A DNA stretch of 64,000 nucleotides from Adineta vaga (GCA_021613535.1 CP075496.1:6820001-6884000); one strand, 5' to 3'. Positions 37,515-49,485 are shown, counted from the first letter of the stretch. A program made the numbers and translations. Notes: generated from the letters alone by a model not told the origin.

Positions 37515-39919
37515 ATGGTCAATGTCAGTTTAATCGAAGCTATTCTTCGCGAACAAGATAATCCTGGGTATGTTACATTTATTCTATCATCATGAAAGAA
37601 ATATTCATCATTTATCTCTTATATAGTCTTTCCACAACACGCCAAATTCGAGAATTATATAATGCACGTTCAGGTGATGATGCAATTATTCAACATTCAG
37701 ATGAAGATAAGAGATTTCAAAAATTACTTCTACAAGCACTCGAAGTAACATCTTAACTTTACCTTGATGAAATATTCTTTGTTACATTATTAGACAATGC
37801 CAGTTCCTGAAGATGATGATGATGATAATGAAGATGATGATAAACCTATATTATACACAGTGAAATTAAAGGATAGTGATGAAAGTATCACACCAACAAT
37901 GAAGAACAAAGTGAAAGTGATGATTCATCAAGTGATTCAGAAAAAACGTCAGCAGCAACAACATCAGTTCATACAAACAAACCATTTTCTCCATTGTTTT
38001 TAAACAATATGAAAAAATTTGGTGTATCATCAGATTGGCTTGCAAAAAGATCTAATTCATTACGTCAAACAGCATATTCACTTTCATCAGTTAAATCCAA
38101 TACAAGTAAACTAGATGCAATGATCAAAAGTGCTTCAGCTAAACCAATACGATCCAATCGAAAGTTATCATTTGTTGAACCAACCAAGATGGAAACAGAC
38201 AAAGAAAACACTGATCCATCAAGTGAAACAAATGATAAAAAAGACGAAGAAGAAGAAGGAGAAGAAATAAAAGATGTAACAAAAGCATCAGCAGCAGCTA
38301 CATCACGTAAATGTCTTTTATCTTAGCTTAATTGTGAACATAATATTGTATATATATATATATATATATTACTTTTTAGACGATCTTAGTAGTGAAATAG
38401 ATGAAGATGAAGATAAAGATATTGAAATGTCACCATCATCGAGAGATTTTTCACTTCGTATTCCACGTATTGATCTTCCAGTTGGAGAAAATAAACGTTC
38501 GTCAAAACGATCCAATTCATCTGTATCTTTAGCATCGAATGAAGAAGTCAAACCAGAGAAACCGAAACAAAAACGAGGAAGCAAAAAAGAAACGACAACG
38601 AAGAAAGTAATTGCCAAAAAATCATCAAAGAAGACAAGTAAAGATGATATAAAAGCTTCACCCGACAAAAAAGAAGATGATGGAACAACGAAAATGGATG
38701 ACACGAAAGATACATCAGACAAAGATGAACAAAGTAAACGTTTATCAAAACGATCGAATTCTTCTGTATCCTTATCATCGAATGAAGAAGTTCAACCAGA
38801 AAAACCCAAACAAAAACGAAGAAGCAAAAAAGAAACGACAACAGCAACAAAGAAAGAAATTAGCAAAAGATCATCGAAGAAGAAGAGTAAAAATGATGAA
38901 ACAACAAAAATCGATGATACGAAAGATACATCGGACAAAGACGAAGAAGATGAATCAACAAATGCTGATGATGTGAAAGATACATCAGAAAAAGATGAAC
39001 AAAGTAAACGTCTATCAAAACGATCCAATTCATCTGTATCTTTAGCATCGAATGAAGAAGTCAAACCAGAGAAACCGAAACAAAAACGAAGAAGCAAAAA
39101 AGAAACGACAACGAAGAAAGTAATTGCCAAAAAATCATCAAAGAAGACAAGTAAAGATGATATAAAAGCTTCACCCGACAAAAAAGAAGATGATGGAACA
39201 ACGAAAATCGATGATACGAAAGATACATCGGACAAAGACGAGGAAGATGAATCAACAAACGCTGATGATGTGAAGGATATATTTGAAAAAGATGACGAAG
39301 ATAAATCAACGAAAGGTGATGATATAAAACAGTCAACGGAAAAGAAAGATAAAGCTGGGCAAGAACAATCACGTATTGAACATTTGAAAAAATTACTTCG
39401 TATTTCTGGCATTCGGCTTATGATTAAAAAATCAGAATTAGATGAATTATCATCACACAAAGCTAGAATTAAATATCTTAAATCACTTTTCGATAAAGCT
39501 GGCTATACTGGTTAGATATATAAACTATTTTGTTTTCTCTCTCCTATGGTATGTATTTTATCTTTAGGTAGCATATCAATAAAAGATTGTCAGAAATTTC
39601 GTAAGAAGCGTGATGCAGAAAAAGAATTACTTGATATTCAAGAAAATTCTGTTGCTGTTAAAGGTTAGTCAAGATGATCTACATTTGTTATCATTTAATT
39701 AGATGCTTTATAGGATTTGTCAAAGGTGGTCGAACATTACGGGGCCAAGGTCGAACCAACGAGGAGTCCGACTTCAATGGTAAACGAAAACGAGTAGCAA
39801 GTAGTGAAGTGGAAGATAATAACAATTCATCGGATGATGACGGTGATAAAAAGCCAGTTGTTAAAAAGCAACGAGTCCTACGAATGGAAGCCTCACCTGA
39901 AGTTAGCGATAATGAATAG
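37515..39919 (+). CDS. HIRIP3: HIRA-interacting protein 3-like H2A-H2B chaperone, with one frame break
   Basis: Exons: 37515-37567, 37627-37744, 37794-38306, 38380-39510, 39568-39663, 39714-39919; about 705 residues if the break is ignored. N-terminal helical part: LIEAILREQDN and TRQIRELYNARSG. The long middle is acidic and Lys/Ser-rich with internal repeats. The C-terminal CHZ region (IEHLKKLLRISGIRLMIKKS, HKARIKYLKSLFDKAGYTG, DCQKFRKKRDAEKELLDI) is the histone-binding signature of HIRIP3/Chz1. It should chaperone H2A-H2B in the nucleus. In exon 3 the frame changes near 37896-37900: reading goes from DSDESITPT to NEEQSESDDSSSDSEK as if one A were missing. Exon 3 is 513 bases where the phases need 514, which supports a single-base loss or assembly error. 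Confidence 0.85.
38493..39260 (+). repeat. Three tandem in-frame repeats inside HIRIP3
   Basis: Three copies of an SNSSVSLASNEEVKPEKPKQ-type unit start near 38500, 38743 and 39012. Copies 1 and 3 are nearly identical at DNA level over about 220 bp, including silent sites; copy 2 is more diverged and shorter inside. The tail DEEDESTNADDVKD is shared by copies 2 and 3. This points to recent unequal exchange or conversion. Confidence 0.85.
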
Positions 39920-40328
39920 ATGAACTTTTTTTTTCGGATACGATTTCTAAGACATAATCAACATTGATTAAGATGTCTATATATGTGTGTGTCATTCTTT
40001 ATTCTTTCAATTCAGATCTATATTTTTTTTCGTGCCTATGTACATGTGGATCTTCTATATGTGTAATCAGATTTATTTTTTTTTGTTTTTCTTTTGTTAT
40101 GTTATGTATATGATGTCTCGATTGATAATAGGTAAAAATAAGAGTTAGTTCAGGCTATAAAATAGCATTTTAAATTAATTCAAGTTTCTACTGGTAAATC
40201 TATTCAGATAGACAAGAAATCATCAAGTGACTTTAGTATAGAAGATAGATATAAACTAAATTTCATTGGATCAACTGAACATTTATTAAGGGATAGAACT
40301 AGCTACATAATTTAGAGGCATATCGGGA

Positions 40329-41355
40329 TTAGATTGGTTTCATACCAACAGCAATACACATATTGTCATACATAAGAAATGCAATAATCGAATGTGGACC
40401 TAGACGCATCCAATTGGGTAAAAAACCCTTGTACAATCCGTAGACACCTTCTGCTTTAACTGATTGAACAAGACAATCATATACACTGGAATATCTACCT
40501 AAATGAGCAGGAGTATTTTGATATCGAGTTTTAATTACATCGACTGGTGACGTTGTCAATGAACAAATAAGACCAGCGAAAAATGATGCAACTGTATGTA
40601 AAGGTAAACCTTCTTGCATATAACCATGATCAATTAACAATCTTTTTATTTGATCATAAGATGCAACTTGACTTCCAGTTAACACAGCAGCTCGAATCAT
40701 TGTCGGTGCCCATCCTTTGTAAAGACCTGCTAAACCTTCGGTTTTACCAACATCGATAAGTCCATGCATTAAACCACGATACCGTCGTTCACCTTTCACT
40801 TGTAAACGAATTTTAACTACATCTAATGGTGTCGCAAAAAAGCTTGATATAGCACCTGCACATGTACCAGCTGCAATTTTCTCATGAAGATGAATACCAC
40901 CGCCGAATATATTTTTAAAAGGTTCATACAAATACTATTCAGATAATGACAATCAGATAAGAATTAAACAGAATGGCGAATAAAATCTTACAATTCGCAT
41001 TCCAGAATAAGTTGCATCTCGTAATGTACCAGGTACAGCACCTCGCATAAGACCAGCTAAACCTTCTTCTTGAATGATTCTAAGTGATCCTCGAACAAAT
41101 CCTTTATAGTAACGATTTTGCATTTGTTCACTAACACTCCGTGTTGCTTGTAATTCTCCATCAACTTGCATCCGTGTTTTGATTACATCGATTGGACTTA
41201 AGTTAGAATTAAATACGAAAATACAATATATCATCTCTTCCATAATGAAATTACTTTGTACAAAAACCAGCAAAACCCTGAGAAAAACTTGCAAACGCAA
41301 AACGAACAAGTTCATTCGATTTAGTTTGTGGTAATGAGTTAGATTGCACTGCCAT
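40329..41355 (-). CDS. Mitochondrial carrier, UCP/dicarboxylate-carrier branch of SLC25
   Basis: Three exons: 41355-41255, 41196-40992, 40934-40329; 303 residues, the usual carrier length. Three repeats each carry the P-x-D/E-x-x-K/R signature: NPIDVIKTRMQ (completed across the first intron), TPLDVVKIRLQ and SPVDVIKTRYQ. Six membrane helices are expected in the inner mitochondrial membrane. Stretches such as GLYKGFLPNWMRLGPHSII and the RYRG blocks place it near UCP, UCP4/5-like and dicarboxylate carriers. Substrate (dicarboxylate, oxoglutarate, proton leak) cannot be fixed from sequence. Its start lies about 820 bp from the fibrillarin start, transcribed apart. Confidence 0.9.
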
Positions 41356-42178
41356 GGTATTAATTATAGTTTGTTGTTGCGTCTCAACGAAGAAAGAAAC
41401 AAGTGATGTTGTCTTTTTTTCAATATTATTTACCTGTTTTCTTACGGATCCTCGAAAGTGTTAGTCATAGATAAAACCGAACGAAAAAAAAGTCGGAGTG
41501 GTTTCTACGTTGTATTGATAAGACATTTTCATTCAGTGAATTTGACATTATTCTTTCGACAGATAAATTCGAAATCGATTGTTACTGCCGTCTATTTCAA
41601 ATAAGATAATCACGTAGAGATAAATCATCCGTATGATATCATACTATCTTCAATGATACTCTACATATCAACTTGAACAAAATAATGTGTGAATAATGAG
41701 CATGATTTATCTTTCTCACTGATAACTATATTTCATTGCAATTAGTAAATGATAATAAGAAAAAAAGTCTACAGTACGATCAATCAAATACGTTAGTTTC
41801 AACGTGTACTATGTTAAGTATTATTTGTATGTATTCGTTCTTTTATGATCTTTTATCTATCACTAGCGTCACCTATTATTTGGTATAAAAAATCAGATTT
41901 TATCTGCAGAAATTTTCTTAAATCTGTTTAGAAAATATTATTTTAATTGTTTTTGAAGATTTTCAAAAGAATGCAGAAGAATATTATATTGTTCAAAATG
42001 GGAATATTTCAATCGAATATTGATTGGTACATTTGAGTCTTTGTAAGAAATCATTTGAAATTTAGTAATTTTATTTCATCGTTTCTGTTAATCGTACGAA
42101 TTCTACTTAAATTCATAATTTTTATTCATATCTATAGAAATATTTAAGATTACACTTTGCATAGTTTAAATTGAAATA
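41356..42178. other. Divergent intergenic region, carrier and fibrillarin
   Basis: Shared 5' region of two genes on opposite strands. A TCTATAG acceptor-like site ends at 42136, 42 bp before the fibrillarin ATG. No coding sequence seen. Confidence 0.45.
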
Positions 42179-43715
42179 ATGGGTCGACCAGGTAATTTTC
42201 AGAAGAAAAGTCATGAAGATATAATGTACATCTTATTCGTATAGATTTTCGTGGAGGTCGTGGCGGTGGCGGAGGACGTGGAAGAGGTATGTTTACTTGA
42301 TTTGTGAATTGATATGAAAATCATCATTATTAGGCGGTGGTGATCGAGGCGGTTTTCGTGGTGGACGAGGTAAGATTTTTGAAGAGTGGCAACGCTGTGA
42401 TTTACATTTCAATTGTTAGGTGGACCCCGTGGCGGAGGTGTACGCGGTGGTGGTGGACGTAAGTAATTCATCAAGATGTTAATTTTGTTCATTGAATCAT
42501 CGTATTTTAGGTGGTCGTGGTGGAGGAGGTCGTGGCGGAGGTCGAGGTGGTGGTCGAGGTAAACTGAAATAATTACTTATCATACGAAAAAAAAATTTTT
42601 TTTCACTAAAAAAAGGTGGTGCCGGCGGTGGAAAGAAAGTTATTGTCGAACCACATCGTCATCCAGGTTAGTTTTCTTATTCTTTTTATGTATTTTCATT
42701 CTAAAATATCATTTTTATAGGAGTATTTATTGCTCGATCAAAAGATGATGATATGTTATTAACTAAGAATATGGTTGTTGGTGAAAGTGTCTATGGTGAA
42801 AAACGTATCAATGTTGATGTACGTTAGATTTCATAGAATAAAGTAGTTAATTGAATTTTTTTTTCTAGGGAGAAAATCAAGATAAAATTGAATATCGTGT
42901 ATGGAATCCATTTCGTTCAAAATTAGGTGCAGCAATTCTTAGTGGTGTCGATAATATTCACATGCCACCAGGTACCAAAGTTCTCTATCTTGGTGCTGCT
43001 AGCGGTACAACTGTATCACATGTATCCGATATTGTTGGACCTGTATGTATTTCATTCGATTTACTATTCTATTATATCTATATGATTTAACTAAAGGATG
43101 GTCTCGTCTTTGCTGTTGAATTTTCTCATCGTTCTGGTCGTGATTTATTGAATGTTGCTAAGAAACGAACGAATATTATTCCGATTATTGAAGATGCACG
43201 TCATCCACATAAATATCGAATGCTTATTGGTATGAAACAGTGTATTTATTGTAAAACAATCGTCTATTGAATTTTATTCTAAATAGGTATGGTTGATACA
43301 ATTTTTGCCGATGTTGCTCAACCAGATCAAGCTCGTATTCTTGCACTGAATGCACATCATTTCTTGAAAAATGGTGGACATTTTGTTATTTCAATTAAAG
43401 TAAAATAAAATAAAAAAAGAATTGTATTTCATATATTGAACTTTCTTTTTAGGCTAGTTGTATCGATTCTACAGCCACACCCGAAGCTGTCTTTGCTGGA
43501 GAAGTAAAGAAACTTCAAAGTGAAAAACTTAAACCAAAAGAACAACTTACATTAGAACCATACGAACGTGATCATGCCATTGTTGTTGGTACTTACCGGT
43601 AAGATCAATTGTTTATTCATTAAAGTTTGATTTTCATTACATTTTGATCTATTTTAGACCTGTCGGTAAAAATAAGAAAGAAGAAAATGAAACAAAAGAA
43701 CCAATGGAAGATTAA
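42179..43715 (+). CDS. FBL: Fibrillarin, rRNA 2'-O-methyltransferase
   Basis: Twelve exons: 42179-42191, 42245-42286, 42334-42369, 42420-42458, 42511-42558, 42616-42666, 42721-42818, 42869-43042, 43097-43229, 43287-43399, 43453-43598, 43658-43715; 316 residues. Exons 2-6 encode the Gly/Arg-rich (GAR) domain. The rest is the methyltransferase: [34 protein letters not shown]-binding [17 protein letters not shown], then [12 protein letters not shown] and HFVISIKASCID. Fibrillarin is the catalytic subunit of box C/D snoRNPs in the nucleolus and also methylates histone H2A. Each of exons 2-6 is a multiple of three (42, 36, 39, 48, 51) and phase 1 on both sides, so any could be skipped in frame. 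The acidic tail is [14 protein letters not shown]. Confidence 0.97.
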
Positions 43716-44030
43716 TAACATTGTTGTTAGAAATTCAACAATTTTGTGTTGGCGTTTTATGCCTGTTATTTGTATCGTTTTGTTGTTGATTAAAAATAGC
43801 AAACACATATTTGAAAAAAAAAAACTAACGAATAATTCTTACGATCAGATAGAATGTTTTCACAAAACTAGAATAACAAATCAAATCTTTTCATTGAATA
43901 AGATACGATTGTCGTCATGTGTAACTTGATTTTATTATTGAATTTCAAATTCTTTTTAATGAAATTTTCATGTCCGAAGCCTTGCATACAGATAGAATTC
44001 ATTCTCTTTTTCTTCTTATTATTTAACAAA
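43716..44030. other. Intergenic spacer
   Basis: 3' flank of fibrillarin and 5' flank of the calmodulin-like gene. The overlapping short frames on both strands here look like chance. Confidence 0.5.
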
Positions 44031-44778
44031 ATGAGTACCTTACGACAACTCACAAATTCAGCACGAAAAGCTTATTTACCAGTAAGATTCTTTTTCATAC
44101 TTTTCGAAATAATATTGATATGAATTTGAATTCAGCGAGAACGTTTGACAAATGAAGAAGAATTCGGTAGACAATAATCTTTCTTTATTTACGATATATA
44201 TAATAGCAAAATTTCATATTTCTATAGAATATACTCAAGCATTTATTTTATTTGATCGTGATGAGGATGGATTGATTAATGCAAAAGAATTAAGTATACT
44301 CATTCGTTCATTAGAACAAAATCCAACGGATAATCAAATTCAACAATTAATTGAAAATATTATTGATGAAGGTTTGTTAGAAAAGATTTAAACTATCATT
44401 TTTAACTATTACAATTGTAGATTGTAATTTAATTGATTGTAAGCAATTTTTAACTATGATGTCTATTTTAAAAAAGAATCGTGAAGCGAATAATAAAAGA
44501 GAATTACGTGAAATGTTCAATGCTATCGATATTGATTGTAATGGATTGATTGATAATGAGGAATTACGAGCCGTTATGCCTTTGATAACCAATGGAAATG
44601 ATGAAATGAAATTAACAAAAGAAGAAATTGATGAAATGATTGCAGAAATTGATACGGATAAAGATGGACGGTTATCATTCGATGGTAAGCATATAGAAAT
44701 TGTATCAAAACTAACTCGACAGGATCATTTCTTTTTATCTATTTAGAATTTGCTGCTATATTTGAAGAATCGTCATAA
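44031..44778 (+). CDS. Calmodulin-like EF-hand protein
   Basis: Five exons: 44031-44081, 44136-44166, 44228-44371, 44421-44684, 44747-44778; 173 residues. Four EF-hands follow an N-terminal extension (MSTLRQLTNSARKAYLP). EF1 DRDEDGLINAKE, EF3 DIDCNGLIDNEE and EF4 DTDKDGRLSFDE have full ligand sets. EF2 (DEDCNLIDCKQF) is one residue short and ends in Gln/Phe instead of Glu, so it probably binds no calcium. EF2 is followed by the calmodulin-like QFLTMM. The protein is longer than calmodulin (149) and diverged, so it is a calmodulin-like sensor or a centrin/troponin C relative rather than calmodulin itself. Target unknown. Confidence 0.85.
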
Positions 44779-45400
44779 TAAATTCGAGCTTTTTTTCTTC
44801 ATTTATTTAAGATGAACTCTTTCTATAATAAAATATTAATCTAACATGAGAAACTGTATAGTTTTAGAATGAAGATATCTAGTGACATCTATCAAAAAGG
44901 ATTTATGTAGAAGTAGATTCTATTTTGAGTAAGAATATATATGGAGGTTTACAAATTTATTATCAATGGATCTTGAATTAACCATTCAAAATAAAAATAT
45001 GAAAATTGTTGTTGATAGCAAAGCAAAGAGTGCAATTGACTTCCGTTCCGTTATTTTTTTGTTTGGATCGTTGGTATCATTGAGTGAAGAATTTTATGAT
45101 AAGATATTATTTGATGTTCTTCTATATGAATAGGTTTTCGTAATGTTCTATTTAATGTATCTAAGGACTAGACTATATTAACGAATAGATTATTCATGAA
45201 TTGACACTAATAACTCTGAATATTAGATTCTGAAAGTACTTGTTGTTGTTGTTTTTTTCATTGAATTGTAGATCAATTTTGGCATCAGAGACAAACAGAA
45301 CGAATGTCGACAAACATCTATTAATTCATTCCAAAAAAGAACGAATAATAACAAATAGACCTGCATCGTTCTTGGTTTTTTCGCTGCTACGTGCGTGCGC
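44779..45400. other. Intergenic spacer
   Basis: Between the calmodulin-like gene and the proposed first exon of hormone-sensitive lipase. No supported coding sequence. Confidence 0.5.
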
Positions 45401-45678
45401 ATGTCAAATTTACTAAATATTCGTCATTATAAATCAATAGTCAACCCTAGACGTGGGTCAATAGCAACAATATATAATAGATCTATCCAGCGCATGACAA
45501 CAACACCAATGTCGAATCCAACGAAGTGAGTCACAAAAGTTGTCAAATAAAATGACTAAGTGTATATATACAACGATTAGAATACAAAATACTTTACTGT
45601 TTTTGATACATTCATAGATAAATAGAGTGTTCGATGGTTTTGATCAGAAAAATCGTTTGAATGAATATAACTTTCGAG

Positions 45679-45709
<31 letters not shown>

Positions 45710-48700
45710 GTATATATATATATTTATTTAGAATATTTCTTGAATATTAAACAATTGAGTGAAAGTAAGCATTCGCTGATGTATTTACCTTAGCTTATCG
45801 TATCGATATCATATTTTTTGTTTATCTGTATTTGTCTACGATATACACGTACACAATTCTTATCGTTCTCGATCCTATGTTTTCTTAATGATGTAAACAT
45901 TCGAGCTTATTACTTTCTGATCTGACTGATACATATATATATATATATATCCGTTTTGACATAATTCATGTAAAAATATTCAACAAGAACCTTACATATT
46001 TGATTTGTTTTATTTAGTATGGATATTACAGAAGAATCTACTTCTAAAATGGACACAAATAAATCATCAGATGGACCATTCCGTTCTATTACTGATCGTC
46101 TTCCCATAGGACCACTGGCTGTTGCTGGTCGCCTAATGTCTTGTTTATCAAAACAAGCACCCGTTGTTACAGCTAAACGAAAATATACGTTATCAACTAG
46201 TAATAATGACAAATCTTCATTATTTAAATCTTCACCGAACAGTCCATCGACTTTGATGCGTAGTTCCACAACAACTCCGTCGAATTTAGATCGTTTATCA
46301 AGAACAATACGAACATCGTTAGCAGCATTGGCACCCACACCAGATACTGTTGGACTCGATTTTAATTTTGATTCAACATATACACAATTACGTGAATTAG
46401 CAGATACGAATTGTAAATATTTTTCTCAACAAAAAACAGATGTTTGTAGAAGATTTGAACATTTATTAATCCAATTATTACAATCTATTGATACATCTAC
46501 TCCACATATTCGTTATTTAACAGATAATTTTCATCATTTTGATTACAGTCCGGAGGTATTTGAACTAATATTGTTCTCTTTAAACGTATCTATTTCTATA
46601 TTTATTGATCAATAGATTCGAGCAAATGGTTATCGATCATTGGTTGTTGCCCATGGTCAAGCATGTTTACGGACCTTAGATATTCTTCGACAAGTTGATA
46701 CAAAACGTGTTGGTTTATTGTTTAATCTAATGTATTCATCACGATTATTTCAAGATCTTGAATCTTGGACAAAAGCATTGATGGCAATGCAACGTATCAT
46801 AGCATTAGCAGTTAAAATGGTCGATTATTCAAAAAAGACAGCTCTTTATGTAAAAAGAAAAAAACTATTTGTTTTTTCTTCGAAAGTGATTATTATTTTC
46901 GATGAATATTTAGGTTGATGCTGACCATGTTCCACTTGACATCGAATTGGATTATTTCAAAATGGTCGCATATGATTCGGAATATTTTTTTGGTCGTACA
47001 TGTGGTTTTCAAGTAAGTACGAATGTTTCATTTGACAACTAATCTATTTTCGTATCATCGTAGTTTGCTCCATCCATGCAAACAATGCTTACATTTTTAC
47101 TAGCTGGTTTAGCTACTTATTATGAAACATTCAATCGATCTATACCATATGCTGCTGCTAGTCTTGCAACAGCACCGAAATATATTTTATTTCCTGAACA
47201 TCGAGCAAAGAAGGTTTGATTCTGAAGATGAATTCATTCCATAATTCTACAACATTTTTTCTCCATAGTGTGCTTCTATTTTTCGTGATAGTGATTATTT
47301 ATTTTGTAAATCATTTTGGAATATTGTTGATCATGATTATGTTAAAATGGGTTCACGTTATATCGTACCTAATGTAACAGTCTCAAAATATTTTCAAATC
47401 GGACCAGAACCTATTGAAATTGGTTCGACGATTATTCCACCACCTACAGCAACAGCAAATGCTGATGAAGAACCAAAAGAACGTGCAGCGGGAAATATTG
47501 GTGGAGGTTCAGATAATCCAACTGGTTCTGGTAGTGAACAACCAAGACAACTTGTCAATATAAAACTTCTATCGAGTGAAATTCGCGAAGGAATGAATGA
47601 ATTACCATTGAAAAAAGCTGATTTGGAAATTGCATCAACAACAATTTTACCAATGAGTGATCATCTTCTTCTGCATATACATGGTGGTGGATTTATTGCC
47701 ACATCATCAAGTACTCATGAAGTATATTATTCATATTTTCCAGTTTTCAACGGAATATAAAATCTATTTGTTTAGATTTATTTGAAACCTTGGGCATTAG
47801 GTTTGGAAATTCCTATTGTTTCAATTGATTATTCTTTAGCACCTGAATATCCCTATCCACGTGCTATTGAAGAATGTTTTTATGCATATGCATGGGTTTT
47901 AAAAAATGCAAATAAACTTGGATGGAATGGTAAAGTACTTTTACTTGCAGGCGATAGTGCCGGTGGAAATTTAGTTACTATTGTTACAATGAAAGCAATC
48001 GAAGCTGGTTTAAGAAAACCAGAGGGTATCATTTGTTTTTATACACCATTTATGCTTGGTTACAGGTAATTTAGATTGTTTCTAAATGTCGAAGAAAGGA
48101 TAATATTTTATGATCTAATCTAGCATGTCACCTTCGAGATTGATGGCTATTATGGATCCATTGTTAAATACGGGCTTTCTTTGGCGTTGTCTGGCTGCAT
48201 ATGCTGGTATTAAAGCGGATGAAGAACCAGTACATGATGATCTAGAATCTGCTGCCATTGATGATCGAGATAATAATCCATCTGAAAAACGTCGTAAAAT
48301 CGAGAAGATTTTAACATCAGCAGATGCAATTGTAACAGATTCAACAAAAAGTTCCACAACTAATCAAAATCCAGAATACATTCGAGATGATACATATTAT
48401 ACACGATTAGGTACAGTTGAAAGATCAATGAAATACTAGAAAGTATAGTTCAATTTTAGGTGATATCATGGGCTCACGTCAAGCTAAACTTCTTCGAAAG
48501 TTACGTGAATCAACTCTACCAAATAATCCATATATGTCTCCACTACTTGCATCGGATGATGTTCTTCGACAATTTCCAACAACATATCTCGTTGTAAGTT
48601 AATCTATTTCATTTATACTCGATATTTCTTTAGTGCTCTCCATTCTTTTTTGTCATCTGTCGCTTATTGTCGTTCTTCTTATGAAAATAGCATTGTTTTC

Positions 48701-49485
48701 TGAGCATACTTCAATATTTCAGGCATGTCATCAAGATCCTTTATTGGATGATTCCGTAACGTTTGCACGTCGCTTACGTTCATTATCTGTTGAACATCAT
48801 ATGGTTATTGTACATAATGTAACACATGGTTTTTTGAGTTTTTACAATGCCAATTATAATTGTAAAAAAGCAGCTGATCGTGTTATGAGTGATTTAGCAC
48901 GACGATATCAGATCGAAGGACCTCTATGTTTTCCAACAAAGAAAAAGAAACAAAATAGAAAAAACACTTTAACACCATTAACAAATCCAATCTTTCCAAT
49001 CTCAACATTTACAGATATGATTTCCGAATAGATCTTTCTCCATATTTATTATCCGTCTTTTTTGTTCTTATTGTTCTTGTTGTTTTTTTTCTGATATGAA
49101 CGCAAAAAAAATAGATATTTTAAATAATAATAAGAATAAGAATGATACTCTAATTATCTTTTCTTTTTTTCTTTCTTCTATTCTATAGCCATGTGCACGT
49201 GGTAAGTAATCATGAAAAAAGTTAAATTCTTTTCAATAAAATCTCTCTTTTTGAGATCCATTTATTGACGATAATGTGGAATTTGCCCGACGATTAAAAA
49301 AACTCAAAGTTCCGCATCATTTAACAATAGTCGATGAATGGCCACATGGTTTTCTAGATTTTGGTTTTGCTGCAACAGATGTTGCTCAATACAATATTGA
49401 AATTCTTAATATGCTTCAAAAAATTCTTCAACAATCATTTATCAATGCCGGTGACGTTGCAGAAGTGCCGTCTCGTATAGACTAA
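45401..49485 (+). CDS. LIPE: Hormone-sensitive lipase with alternative last exons
   Basis: Exons: 45401-45525 (proposed), 46018-46555, 46616-46849, 46914-47012, 47064-47213, 47269-47721, 47776-48065, 48124-48410, 48460-48593, then either 48723-49031 (872 residues in all) or 49189-49201 plus 49256-49485 (850 residues). The N-terminal HSL domain is followed by an alpha/beta hydrolase: oxyanion motif HIHGGGFIA, nucleophile AGDSAGGN, catalytic Asp in DPLLDD or DPFIDD, His in THGFLSF or PHGFLDF. HSL splits diacylglycerol, cholesteryl and other esters in fat droplets. Both 3' options start in phase 0 after YLV and both supply Asp and His. A Ser/Asp/Lys-rich insert (about 48220-48390) is the probable regulatory module. 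The proposed first exon is Arg-rich; starting at 46019 (MDITEEST) is the alternative. Confidence 0.93.

Noticed and set aside
38369-39460. Long antisense frames across HIRIP3
   Set aside because: They are mirror images of the Ser/Lys/Asp repeats of HIRIP3 (giving Ser/Phe/Leu runs); the sense frame has the CHZ domain.
49189-49485. A separate short lipase pseudogene after hormone-sensitive lipase
   Set aside because: The phases fit the upstream lipase exon exactly and both splice sites are good, so an alternative last exon set is the simpler reading, though a dead duplicate is not excluded.
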